A stretch of DNA of 20,330 nucleotides from a virus. A program made the translations under genes and the position numbers. The notes beneath the pieces are model-generated. The model was not told the DNA's origin, did not search any database, and saw only the letters and a program-made list of their open reading frames with translations. Location: the IMG/VR virus record IMGVR_UViG_3300020438_000364, positions 1-20,330 of that record. One strand, 5' to 3'. Below are positions 14,301 to 20,330 of the stretch, in pieces (position 1 is the first letter of the stretch; the number at the start of each line of letters is the position of its first letter).

Positions 14301-15404
14301 GTGGCACAAATATACAGATATCCCAAACAACCCCCAGTGCCTTCTGGATCTAACGATCCTGATGTAGAAGCACCAACAGAGGCTATTGACTATGTAAGAT
14401 TTAGACCATTTGAAATGGTATTTGGTGAAAATGGTGGATTTGCTGCTGGAACAGGCAGTGGTTCTGTAGATCAAGGTGTTTCATATCAAAGTGGTGGATA
14501 TGGATATGGTTTAGCAAATGTAAATGCAACAAAAACATTCAAGGAAGAAGATATCTATATGTCAATGCCACCTAACCTACAAACAGGTTATCAGGCAAAC
14601 TATAGACAAGTAGATATTGGTGCTGGTGGTATTGCTCTTGCTGGTATGATGGGAAGTGGTGGTGATTATAAAGATATTGCTGGAAAATTACAAGATGCAG
14701 CGAAAGCAGCATTACCTGAGTTTAGTGCTAGTATTATTACCAATGCTGCTAATGATATTAGTGGATTTCTAGGTATGCAAGGAAATATTGATGTTAACAG
14801 TCTAGAAGCATTAACTAGAGGAAGGGTATTTAACCCATATACGGAACAAATATTCAATAGTATGAGTTTTCGTAATCATAACTTCAGTTTCAAAATGTTT
14901 TCTAGAAATGATGATGAAGCAAGAGAAATACAAAGCATAATAAGAACATTCAAGATGCATTCCCATCCAGATATTCAATCTGGTGGAATATATGATCATC
15001 AAGGTGGGAGTTTGAAAGATATGAGGGAAGGTGACGGTAATGACTCATTCAGTTCAAATTTCTTAGATGCTATTGCTGGCACTACTAACAGTACTACTGA
15101 TAGTGCTAATGCAAACCGTTTCTTTAAAATACCTTGCAAATGGGAAATAGATTTTATGCGTATGGATCCTAATAGGAACTCATTCACATCAACTAATGCA
15201 CCAGGAATGCATTTTAAAGTTATGCCTTCTGTATGTACTGGAATTAGTGTTAACTACACTCCAGATAATCAGTATGTTGCATTTAAGAGAACTGCTGCTG
15301 GTAAGACTGGTAGTAGAGAAATTCAAGTTCCAGCAATAGTTTTGAATGTAGCATTTACTGAAACAAAACTACTTACGCAAAAAGATATCGAGTTCGGAGC
15401 ATAA
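14301..15404 (+). CDS. 48: Baseplate tail tube cap gp48-like (367 aa)
   Basis: This is the likely gp48, which with gp54 caps the baseplate and nucleates the tube. T4 gp48 has 364 residues, the same length. Recognisable parts are the Pro-rich start (YRYPKQPPVPSGSNDPDVEA), FRPFEMVFGENGG, a helical central block (DAAKAALPEFSASIITNAAN), and the conserved GRVFNPYTEQIFNSMSFRNH and FSFKMFSRNDDEAREIQSII segment that resembles tube-type folds. The C-terminus ends with beta strands (GTGISVNY and VPAIVLNVAFTETKLL). It starts with GTG at 14301 after TAGGCGG. It is divergent to gp4 and followed 1 nt later by gp53. Confidence 0.8.
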   Translation: MAQIYRYPKQPPVPSGSNDPDVEAPTEAIDYVRFRPFEMVFGENGGFAAGTGSGSVDQGVSYQSGGYGYGLANVNATKTFKEEDIYMSMPPNLQTGYQANYRQVDIGAGGIALAGMMGSGGDYKDIAGKLQDAAKAALPEFSASIITNAANDISGFLGMQGNIDVNSLEALTRGRVFNPYTEQIFNSMSFRNHNFSFKMFSRNDDEAREIQSIIRTFKMHSHPDIQSGGIYDHQGGSLKDMREGDGNDSFSSNFLDAIAGTTNSTTDSANANRFFKIPCKWEIDFMRMDPNRNSFTSTNAPGMHFKVMPSVCTGISVNYTPDNQYVAFKRTAAGKTGSREIQVPAIVLNVAFTETKLLTQKDIEFGA

Positions 15405-15405
15405 A

Positions 15406-16341
15406 ATGTCTTATTTTAAACAATTACCAAGCGTATACGTTGGAGAAGGTATTAAAGATGATGAGGCATTTAAATACCGTCTCGTAAAAAACATATTCAG
15501 ACGTGTTCAGTTAAGAAACTCTGTAGAGAAATACGTGACAATGTTTGAAAATAGAAGTATAACTCCAGGTCAAAAACCTTCTGATGTTGCTCAGGCAATG
15601 TTGGGTGATCCTCATCTAGATTGGGTTATATTGATTACAAACAATATTACTGATGTATACAGTCAATGGCCAAAAGATGATCAAACACTATATGACTATG
15701 TTGTAGATAAGTATGATCTTGCAGAAGTTGATGGAAACCATCATTACGAAACTAATGAAGTTCTGTATAATGGTAATATTTTCATACAAAAGGGCATTCA
15801 AGTAAATAAGTCATTTCGTGCAATATTACCAGATGGAACAACTAAGACAGAAAGCGAATCTATAACACCAGTATCAAACTTTGAATATGAAACTTGGATA
15901 AATGAGAAAAAAAGACTTATAAGAATACCTCAAACATTCCTAGTAGATAAGATGGTTTCTGAATTTGATGATCTAGTGGCATACTTACCACATAAAGAAT
16001 TAGATGATTTTAATCATAAAAAAACACCCCTGAGTGTTTCTCAGAGGTTCTTAGATACTAGAGGATATATTAGTGCTAGTGTTAGTAGATCAGTTGCTGT
16101 AGGAAATGTAGCATCATACGATAATGGTCCTAGTTCACTTAGCGTAAATCTTCAAACTGCAGCAGGTGTAGCAACATCGACTTCTACTACACCGACTACT
16201 ACATCAACTACGACTAGCACCACATCTTCATCAACCAGTAGTTCTTCATCAAGTTCTAGTTCAAGTAGTAGTTCTTCATCAAGTTCTAGTTCAAGTAGTA
16301 GTTCTTCTTCTGGTTCCTCTGGTAGTTACGGGGGTTACTAA
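15406..16341 (+). CDS. 53: Baseplate wedge protein gp53-like with poly-Ser tail (311 aa)
   Basis: The first 200 residues match gp53 (PF11246-type), the wedge part that bridges the baseplate: FKQLPSVYVGEGIKDDEAFK, VKNIFRRVQLRNSVEKYVTM, and GDPHLDWVILITNNITDVYS, a LysM-containing pattern in T4. T4 gp53 has 196 residues. Here about 110 residues follow, with a short strand region (SVSQRFLDTRGYISASVSRS) and then, from about residue 257, a Ser/Thr tract with 25 serines in a row ending in GSSGSYGGY. Such a tail should be disordered, surface-exposed and flexible. It follows gp48 with a 1-nt gap (TAA A ATG). Loss of a further C-terminal domain after the linker is possible. Confidence 0.8.
   Translation: MSYFKQLPSVYVGEGIKDDEAFKYRLVKNIFRRVQLRNSVEKYVTMFENRSITPGQKPSDVAQAMLGDPHLDWVILITNNITDVYSQWPKDDQTLYDYVVDKYDLAEVDGNHHYETNEVLYNGNIFIQKGIQVNKSFRAILPDGTTKTESESITPVSNFEYETWINEKKRLIRIPQTFLVDKMVSEFDDLVAYLPHKELDDFNHKKTPLSVSQRFLDTRGYISASVSRSVAVGNVASYDNGPSSLSVNLQTAAGVATSTSTTPTTTSTTTSTTSSSTSSSSSSSSSSSSSSSSSSSSSSSSSGSSGSYGGY
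16237..16296 (+). repeat. Tandem 30-bp repeat coding for serine
   Basis: Two exact 30-bp copies (16237-16266 and 16267-16296), each ten Ser codons, are followed by a partial third copy to about 16307. Each unit mixes AGT, TCT and TCA codons in the same order, so the repeat came from duplication of a unit and not from single-codon slippage. It lies in the Ser-rich tail of gp53. Confidence 0.9.
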
Positions 16342-16353
16342 AAAACCTTTTTG

Positions 16354-16380
16354 ACTAAAAAATATGCCGAGTTTTTTTTG
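16354..16380. terminator. Weak terminator-like element at convergent junction
   Basis: Between the gp53 stop and the convergent 57-aa ORF is an A6 run, a 9-nt loop region (TATGCCGAG) and a T8 run. They form a nearly A/T-only potential stem with U-tracts on both strands. A CCG...CGG pair around the T8 run gives an alternative short stem. Position at the end of converging genes is the main argument; stability is low. Confidence 0.25.
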
Positions 16381-16417
16381 CGGTTTCCTGAGAAATGAGA
16401 GTTGAATAATATATGAC

Positions 16418-16591
16418 CTACTCTCTTAATGGACTGTCGTTTCTCCACCTTGCTTGAACAAACATACTTTCAATCTCTAGGACGTAATTAGTATTCTGCC
16501 ATCTCGACTCCTTAATCTCATCCATTGCTTGTGATGCTTTGCAGGGCAAAGGTGGTTGTTGATCGTTATGTGAAAAATAATCGCCTGACAT
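16418..16591 (-). CDS. Hypothetical protein (57 aa)
   Basis: A minus-strand ORF runs from ATG at 16591 to TAG at 16420-16418, in a stretch of about 330 bases otherwise without a gene. The product starts MSGDYFSHNDQQPPLPCKAS and has a helical middle and end (QAMDEIKESRWQNTNYVLEI, ESMFVQARWRNDSPLRE). The amino acid pattern, with Trp, Cys and balanced charge, looks like a real protein instead of chance. There is no clear ribosome site; TATAAAATA, one base off a late motif, lies 24 nt upstream. It is the last gene of the minus block that begins with the exonuclease. Function is unknown. Confidence 0.55.
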   Translation of the reverse strand: MSGDYFSHNDQQPPLPCKASQAMDEIKESRWQNTNYVLEIESMFVQARWRNDSPLRE

Positions 16592-16628
16592 ATATTGTGT
16601 TGATATCTACACAGTATTTTATAACGAA

Positions 16629-16652
16629 ATCCTCACAAATGGGGGTTTTTTT
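16629..16652 (+). terminator. Possible plus-strand intrinsic terminator
   Basis: ATCCTC, a 6-nt loop (ACAAAT) and GGGGGT can pair with two G-U pairs and are followed by a T-run. It would stop plus-strand read-through from gp53 before the minus-strand membrane-protein genes. The stem is short. Confidence 0.35.
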
Positions 16653-16672
16653 ATAATAATTTAAGTTTTTAG

Positions 16673-17014
16673 TTACACTCTTGCAATAATATCTCCGTCA
16701 TCATCATCTTCATCATCCCAAGGATCATTCAACTGTTGTATTCTTTTTTGTAATGATTTGTCTAATACTCTGTCAGTAAAATCATTATCAGGAGTAAATT
16801 TAATATCAACTTCACCTTCCTCCCAATCAGGTGAAAATTTAACAACCAATAACTCATCCCCTTCATTTATCTCTTCAAGTTCTGGATGTCTTCTTCTTTT
16901 TGGTTTTGATTGTAACTTATTGATATCACTAAGATTTTTAAAGATCAAAGCAAATGCTGCACCTGTAAGGCACAGCATGACTGCGATGAATAATAGTGAT
17001 ATTAAGGGTGTCAT
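16673..17014 (-). CDS. Small single-pass membrane protein, acidic tail (113 aa)
   Basis: An N-terminal hydrophobic helix (TPLISLLFIAVMLCLTGAAF, continuing ALIF) is followed by a basic stop-transfer stretch (KPKRRRH) and an acidic soluble part that ends DPWDDEDDDDGDIIARV. This fits an inner-membrane protein with N-out and C-in topology. Its ATG overlaps the stop of the 109-aa gene as ATGA, so the two are probably made together. I do not recognise a family. Context with another single-pass protein and a secreted glycine-zipper protein suggests a membrane or envelope role, but nothing in the sequence shows a holin or spanin outright. Confidence 0.7.
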   Translation of the reverse strand: MTPLISLLFIAVMLCLTGAAFALIFKNLSDINKLQSKPKRRRHPELEEINEGDELLVVKFSPDWEEGEVDIKFTPDNDFTDRVLDKSLQKRIQQLNDPWDDEDDDDGDIIARV

Positions 17015-17340
17015 CTTCCCAGTAATTTCTGTATTGGCACTTGTCTTATCTTATCTATAACATCAGTCTCAACTCTATTAGCAATCTTATCTAAAATATT
17101 AACATCGATGTGCATAAACGGTGGGATGACACCAAGTATACGAAGTAAACCATCAACAAATAGTGCAAGGGTAGTAAACCCAAGGATCATACTAATGATA
17201 GTTGCCTCTCGGTTATGCTTACGCATAGATTCTTCATCAATAGCACGTGCCTGAGCAACTGCTATTTGAACTGCATGAGCAATCATCCTATCGACTTGTT
17301 CTTTAGTATAAGTATACTTCTTAATGGTTTCTTCAGTCAT
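17011..17340 (-). CDS. Small single-pass membrane protein (109 aa)
   Basis: A helical N-terminal part (YTKEQVDRMIAHAVQIAVAQ) is followed by one hydrophobic helix (ATIISMILGFTTLALFVDGL) and a soluble, helical C-terminal region (VNILDKIANRVETDVIDKIR). It has a very good ribosome site: GGAGG lies 5 nt before the ATG, which follows the previous stop as TAAATG. No enzyme motif is seen. It sits between the secreted glycine-zipper protein and another membrane protein. A part in host membrane modification or lysis is a guess from topology and neighbours only. Confidence 0.7.
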   Translation of the reverse strand: MTEETIKKYTYTKEQVDRMIAHAVQIAVAQARAIDEESMRKHNREATIISMILGFTTLALFVDGLLRILGVIPPFMHIDVNILDKIANRVETDVIDKIRQVPIQKLLGR

Positions 17341-17880
17341 TTATCCTCCGTCTATATCACAACCGATCATCGAACCTCCAACAATCCCAAGAGGAATTGC
17401 CCACCAACGTCCATCTCCTTGAGACATCGCTGCTGCAGCACCACCACCTAAGATACCACCAAGAACACTTCCTTCTATGCATTCGTTACCATCAGGAGAT
17501 GGTGTTCTGGGACGTATAACAGTGGGTCTAACAGGTCTATCGCATGGTACTTCTATAGTATCATGCCAATTCTTTACATAACCTGGTCTACGTGCAGTAC
17601 CAGGAACATACTCTTCTCTATACTCTTTACGAGTACATGTGCTACTGGATGAATAACCTGGTTGATAAGTAGCAGTTTTCCACCAAGGTCTGCTTGATCT
17701 GGGTTCTTCCCAACTATCTTGTACATTAACGTGTCTGTATGGGGCACGAGAATGTCGTATTAATTCTCTTTCTTGACTTGTTGTAGCAGTAGCAAGACGA
17801 GAAGGATCAGTCAAAAAGTCCAGTGGACCTGCAGAAGCAGGACCAGCAAGGACTAACAATAATAAAGGAGTGAGTTTCAT
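17341..17880 (-). CDS. Secreted glycine-zipper protein (179 aa)
   Basis: A signal peptide is clear: MKLTPLLLLVLAGPASA, with likely cleavage after ASA at residue 17, so the protein is exported to the periplasm or envelope. The middle is Arg/Pro/Ser/Tyr-rich with a pair of Cys (CTRKEYREEYVPG and EVPCDRP). The C-terminus has a glycine zipper (GSVLGGILGGGAAAAMSQ and GIVGGSMIGCDIDGG) like the 2TM glycine-zipper of outer-membrane lipoprotein-type antigens, though there is no lipobox. The ATG overlaps the gp32 stop as TAATG. It may insert in or bridge host envelope layers. The function is unknown and the family call is by pattern. Confidence 0.72.
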   Translation of the reverse strand: MKLTPLLLLVLAGPASAGPLDFLTDPSRLATATTSQERELIRHSRAPYRHVNVQDSWEEPRSSRPWWKTATYQPGYSSSSTCTRKEYREEYVPGTARRPGYVKNWHDTIEVPCDRPVRPTVIRPRTPSPDGNECIEGSVLGGILGGGAAAAMSQGDGRWWAIPLGIVGGSMIGCDIDGG

Positions 17881-18797
17881 TAATCTTCTTCAGCTAACTG
17901 TGAAAAATATGATAGGGGATCTTCACCTTCAGTACCTACAGGAGCAGCAGCAACTGCTTTCTCTCTGAAGTCTGATACTTCTTTACCCCAAGCAGCAGGT
18001 TCTACTGCTTCATCTTCTTCAGGAACTGCAGCAGGTGCTTGACGTACTGCCTTACCAAGTACAAGTTTTAACCTTGACTGGAGTTGCTCATAAGTTTTGA
18101 AGTTCTTCTGATCTTCAAACTCTGCAAGGGAGTATCCCTTCTTCCAGATACCTTCAAGTTCAGCATCATCAAATCCACCTAGTGTAGCAGGTGCTGCGAA
18201 CTCTGACTTATCATAGTTCCAGTATCCATCTACCTTTCTGATCTTAACTTTAAAATCAGCACCCTTCCAGAAATTGAATGGGTCTAGAGGTGTCTCGTCA
18301 GCAAATGCAGGTTGCATTGCTTCAACAAGTTTGTCAAAGATCTTCTTACCATACTTGTAAAGGAATACTTTTCCTTCATTTTCTGGATGTGCAGGATCAC
18401 TTACAACATAGATGTTAGAGTAGTAAGAAAGCTTACGCTTCTGTACTCTAGCAGTTGCTTTGTCCTGTTCACGACCACTATTCCAAAGTTCTCTATTTAA
18501 TTCTCCAACGGGATCATCCTTACCAATAGTAGTAAGAGAGTTCTCGATGTACCACTGACCACCAGGTCCTTTGAAGGAGTGTGACCAGATCTTTGCCCAA
18601 GGCATGTCCTCTCCGTCAGGAGCAGGAAGGAAACGAACTACTGCGTAACCGTTACCTGATTTATCTAACTCAGGTTTCCAGAGACGCTCATCAGCACCTC
18701 CACCACCTTGAGGTTGGTTTAACTTCTCGATCTCTTGCGTGAGTTTAGCGAAGGTATTTCCTGCAGAGGAAGCCTTCTTTAATGAAGCAAAAGACAT
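17880..18797 (-). CDS. 32: Single-stranded DNA-binding protein gp32 (305 aa)
   Basis: gp32 coats single-stranded DNA in replication, recombination and repair. The N-terminus (SFASLKKASSAGNTFAKLTQ) resembles the T4 LAST-type cooperativity region. The OB-fold core has GYAVVRFLPAPDGEDMPWAK, then KRKLSYYSNIYVVSDPAHPE and NEGKVFLYKYGKKIFDKL, nearly identical in pattern to T4. The C-terminus is acidic (EGEDPLSYFSQLAEED), as needed for partner proteins. Oddity: the protein has no cysteine, so the zinc site of T4 gp32 is absent; the equivalent stretch reads ENSLTTIGKDDPVGE. GGAG lies 9 nt before the ATG. Both a sigma70-like and a late motif lie upstream. Confidence 0.95.
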   Translation of the reverse strand: MSFASLKKASSAGNTFAKLTQEIEKLNQPQGGGGADERLWKPELDKSGNGYAVVRFLPAPDGEDMPWAKIWSHSFKGPGGQWYIENSLTTIGKDDPVGELNRELWNSGREQDKATARVQKRKLSYYSNIYVVSDPAHPENEGKVFLYKYGKKIFDKLVEAMQPAFADETPLDPFNFWKGADFKVKIRKVDGYWNYDKSEFAAPATLGGFDDAELEGIWKKGYSLAEFEDQKNFKTYEQLQSRLKLVLGKAVRQAPAAVPEEDEAVEPAAWGKEVSDFREKAVAAAPVGTEGEDPLSYFSQLAEED

Positions 18798-18843
18798 AAT
18801 TGTATTCTCCGTATTGAATGTGTATTTGATTTACTACTGTATA

Positions 18844-18872
18844 ATCGTAGCATACTATTTAGGTCTAGTCAA
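18844..18872 (-). promoter_or_regulatory. Sigma70-like promoter of gp32
   Basis: The minus strand has TTGACT (18872-18867), a 17-nt spacer and TACGAT (18849-18844), a good host-type -35/-10 pair. The -35 box overlaps the stop codon of the upstream oxygenase gene. This would give early or middle expression of gp32. Confidence 0.6.
18856..18862 (-). promoter_or_regulatory. Late promoter motif CTAAATA within the gp32 promoter spacer
   Basis: CTAAATA lies inside the 17-nt spacer of the sigma70-like promoter, about 59 nt before the gp32 ATG. gp32 could thus be kept on late in infection, as in T4, where gp32 has several promoters. Confidence 0.45.
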
Positions 18873-19569
18873 CAGCTAATGTGACAGTTTTCTTGGTGTT
18901 CTGGGGTACTTTTATCCGCATACCATCACTATTACTTTCAACCTTTTCATGGTTAGCCTCAACCATATTATAATTTGAGTTTGGTATTGGGTCAAGATTG
19001 AAATTGATAATACATCTATCATTATGTTGAGGGTGAGTAGACCTATGCTCAAACTGTCCGTCAAATATTAACAGTCTTCCTCTCTTAGGATCAACTCTCT
19101 TTATTATCTTACCTTCATTAAGTATCTCAGTAGGACCATCGGCATCGTTAACATAATATATCATAGCAAGATGAGGAAAATCCTGATCTACATGCAGTTG
19201 ATCTCTTCTATCTTCTAACTTACTTTCATTCTTAATGTGTAAGAATGCCCTACAATTAAAAATACTAGCGTCTTGTAAGTTTAATGTATTGTAAACATTA
19301 AATGCTATCGGTAAAAATATTTGAAAGTATTCTGATTTAGTTCCTTTACTTAGGAGTAAGGAAGAAAATGTTGTACCTCTTTCAGATACTCTATCGGGAA
19401 AGGTTGGATCAAAATTATAGAACCAAGGAAACTTATGTCCAAAACATAACTGCTCAATATAATTTTGATGATGTTCTGAGATAACATTATCAATCACCAA
19501 CATCTCATCAAGAATTTTTAAATGATCTCTATGATCAGAATTCTGATAAGACTCATCACTTTCAAACAT
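18865..19569 (-). CDS. 2OG-Fe(II) oxygenase-like protein (234 aa)
   Basis: A probable 2-oxoglutarate/Fe(II) dioxygenase. The metal motif is QLHVDQDFPH with His126 and Asp128, followed by the strand AMIYYVNDADGPTEI. The distal part is GRLLIFDGQFEHRSTHPQHN with His175, and Arg185 in DRCIINFNL is the likely 2OG ligand. I use the ATG at 19569, which overlaps the DUF1825 stop as TAATG with GAGGAAAGAGAG directly upstream; an in-frame ATG at 19632 would add 21 unlikely residues inside the DUF1825 gene. The substrate is unknown. It lies between DUF1825 and gp32 and has no close similarity in sequence to the other two oxygenases here. Confidence 0.75.
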   Translation of the reverse strand: MFESDESYQNSDHRDHLKILDEMLVIDNVISEHHQNYIEQLCFGHKFPWFYNFDPTFPDRVSERGTTFSSLLLSKGTKSEYFQIFLPIAFNVYNTLNLQDASIFNCRAFLHIKNESKLEDRRDQLHVDQDFPHLAMIYYVNDADGPTEILNEGKIIKRVDPKRGRLLIFDGQFEHRSTHPQHNDRCIINFNLDPIPNSNYNMVEANHEKVESNSDGMRIKVPQNTKKTVTLAVD

Positions 19570-19910
19570 TACTCTCTTTCCTCCTCTCTCAAAGCAGCTT
19601 TTTCTAAAGTCTCCACCATTGCATCCATGCAATGTAACAATGAATCATATCCAAATGCTTGAGACAATGCATTAATTCTCATCTTCATATCTGCTGCTTC
19701 AGGATCTTCCTTAGAAGCAAGAGATAGTCTAGTAAAAAATGTTCTCTGTTTATCAACTAATACCTTACACTTATCAATATGTTCTAACTTCTCTTGCTTA
19801 TTAAACTTAGGTAGTTGTGAAGTGACAGATGCAATCTCTTGATAGGTATTAAATATATCATTTAGATTGTTTTGAACTTGATCAGATTTAAAAAATGTAC
19901 CTTGTGTCAT
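19569..19910 (-). CDS. DUF1825 family protein (113 aa)
   Basis: This resembles DUF1825 (PF08855), a small helical family of cyanobacteria with unknown function. Matching features are FFKSDQVQNNLNDIFNTYQE at the start, NKQEKLEHIDKCKVLVDKQR, then TFFTRLSLASKEDPEAADMK and MRINALSQAFG. The order and spacing are as in the host family, including the telling EKLEHI and TRLSLS..DPEA..MK motifs. It is all helical and soluble. The ATG overlaps the gp33 stop as ATGA, so it is translated with the late coactivator gene. A phage copy of a host regulator-like protein next to gp33 suggests a role in transcription or host control, but this is inference. Confidence 0.8.
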   Translation of the reverse strand: MTQGTFFKSDQVQNNLNDIFNTYQEIASVTSQLPKFNKQEKLEHIDKCKVLVDKQRTFFTRLSLASKEDPEAADMKMRINALSQAFGYDSLLHCMDAMVETLEKAALREEERE

Positions 19911-20164
19911 AAAGGTAAAACCCCTTTAGTTGTTTGCTTCATATAATTAAGACGTTGTGCCTCGTGCTTCAATCTTTCCTTCAATGGTTTAGATATTAAC
20001 TTAGGAACAGTCTCTAATTCAATTTCATTTTCTTGACAGTAGGTTACTACCGCCTCAATGTAAGTGATAAGACCGTCACTCTTTAGAACTAATCGTTCTA
20101 TTTCTGCTGAGAATTTTGATTGTGTTAGGAACTTATCCTCTAGATTTTTAGTTTCTTTAGGCAT
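19907..20164 (-). CDS. 33: Late promoter transcription accessory protein gp33 (85 aa)
   Basis: gp33 binds the RNA polymerase beta-flap and links the sliding clamp to late transcription. The conserved core is visible: FSAEIERLVLKSDGLITYIE, then AVVTYCQENEIELETVPKLI and SKPLKERLKHEAQRLNYM, with the same helix order as T4 gp33 (IEKMVEEFGMSYLEA...). It ends with the hydrophobic KGVLPL, as gp33 needs for the clamp contact. I chose ATG at 20164, with AGGGG about 6 nt upstream. A longer open frame from 20278 would read into the upstream nuclease gene and is rejected. Its presence agrees with the ATAAATA/CTAAATA promoters found across the window. Confidence 0.82.
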   Translation of the reverse strand: MPKETKNLEDKFLTQSKFSAEIERLVLKSDGLITYIEAVVTYCQENEIELETVPKLISKPLKERLKHEAQRLNYMKQTTKGVLPL

Positions 20165-20330
20165 TTTTTCCCCTAACAAATTCTTCAATGTATGATTTGA
20201 GTAGTTGTAGATAGTCATCAAGATTGTACTTCTGAAATACTTGTACAGACCCGTCTTCAACCGCAATGAGTGTGACAATTTTCTTTACCTCAATACCTGT
20301 GAGTTCGAGGAACATTGCTGCGTACGCAGT
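20157..20330 (-). CDS. MGME1-like PD-(D/E)XK exonuclease, C-terminal fragment
   Basis: The last 57 codons of a gene whose 5' part lies beyond the window end. TAYAAMFLELTGIEVKKIVT, then LIAVEDGSVQVFQKYN and LDDYLQLLKSYIEEFVRGKN match the C-terminal layout of MGME1/RecB-like nucleases. There the 'Q...YA.' helix after the PD-(D/E)XK core is followed by a beta-hairpin and a long terminal helix. The catalytic residues are outside the window, so the activity cannot be checked. It ends with TAA at 20159-20157, overlapping gp33 by 8 nt, and the gp33 ribosome site lies in its last codons. In context with gp32 it probably works in replication or recombination. Confidence 0.55.
   Translation of the reverse strand, partial: TAYAAMFLELTGIEVKKIVTLIAVEDGSVQVFQKYNLDDYLQLLKSYIEEFVRGKNA

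Noticed and set aside
14666-15187. Three minus-strand open frames of about 62 aa inside gp48
   Set aside because: All are shadows of the gp48 coding strand, without ribosome sites or a coupling pattern.
16237-16311. Serine-coding repeat as a CRISPR-like or regulatory repeat
   Set aside because: Units are directly adjacent without spacers and stay in frame as Ser codons, so it is a coding tandem repeat.
19570-19632. Earlier ATG of the third oxygenase
   Set aside because: The extra 21 residues lie in the DUF1825 gene out of frame; the ATG at 19569 has a purine-rich ribosome site and a TAATG overlap.
20165-20278. Upstream extension of the gp33 frame
   Set aside because: It overlaps the nuclease C-terminus in another frame, while AGGGG sits 6 nt before the ATG at 20164.

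Overview
This window comes from the genome of a T4-like (myovirus-type) phage of marine cyanobacteria, i.e. a Prochlorococcus or Synechococcus cyanomyovirus. The structural genes are recognisable T4 counterparts: gp4, gp5, gp26, gp27-like, gp48, gp53 and gp54, plus gp32 and gp33. The host is indicated by a CP12 homologue, a CpeT-like protein and a DUF1825 homologue, three families typical of cyanobacteria. Coding is dense and AT-rich, with many ATGA, TAATG and short-gap junctions. I saw no tRNA, insertion sequence, integrase or CRISPR array.

Layout. Positions 1-14265 form a long minus-strand tail and baseplate block. Read in the direction of transcription it runs: gp4 head-completion nuclease; gp54 tube initiator; gp26 with a -1 frameshift extension; a 917-aa tape-measure-like protein; an 859-aa paralogue carrying a glucosaminidase domain; a gp27-like hub protein; CP12; a CpeT-like protein; a 2OG-Fe(II) oxygenase; a gp5 spike without lysozyme; two small hypothetical proteins; a 42-aa basic protein; a second 2OG oxygenase; and a truncated conserved hypothetical. 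Positions 14301-16341 carry gp48 and gp53 on the plus strand, transcribed divergently from gp4. Positions 16342-16672 are a convergent junction containing a 57-aa minus-strand ORF and weak terminator-like signals. Positions 16673-20330 are a second minus-strand block. In transcription order it holds an MGME1-like exonuclease C-terminus, gp33, DUF1825, a third 2OG oxygenase, gp32, a secreted glycine-zipper protein and two single-pass membrane proteins.

How the genes fit together. Late-promoter octamer-like motifs (ATAAATA or CTAAATA) lie about 20-40 nt upstream of most transcription-unit heads. gp33, the T4-type late coactivator, is encoded in the same window. gp32 has both a sigma70-like promoter and a late motif. 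The CP12, CpeT-like and oxygenase genes sit behind a late promoter between baseplate genes, so metabolic takeover genes appear to be co-expressed with virion parts. The most notable observations are: a perfect TTTTTTC slippery heptamer at the end of gp26 that would give a 299-aa gp26 fusion (a lambda G/GT-like tail chaperone arrangement); relocation of the peptidoglycan hydrolase from gp5 to a tape-measure paralogue; overlapping divergent late promoters between gp4 and gp48; and a 25-serine tail on gp53 built from a 30-bp DNA repeat.
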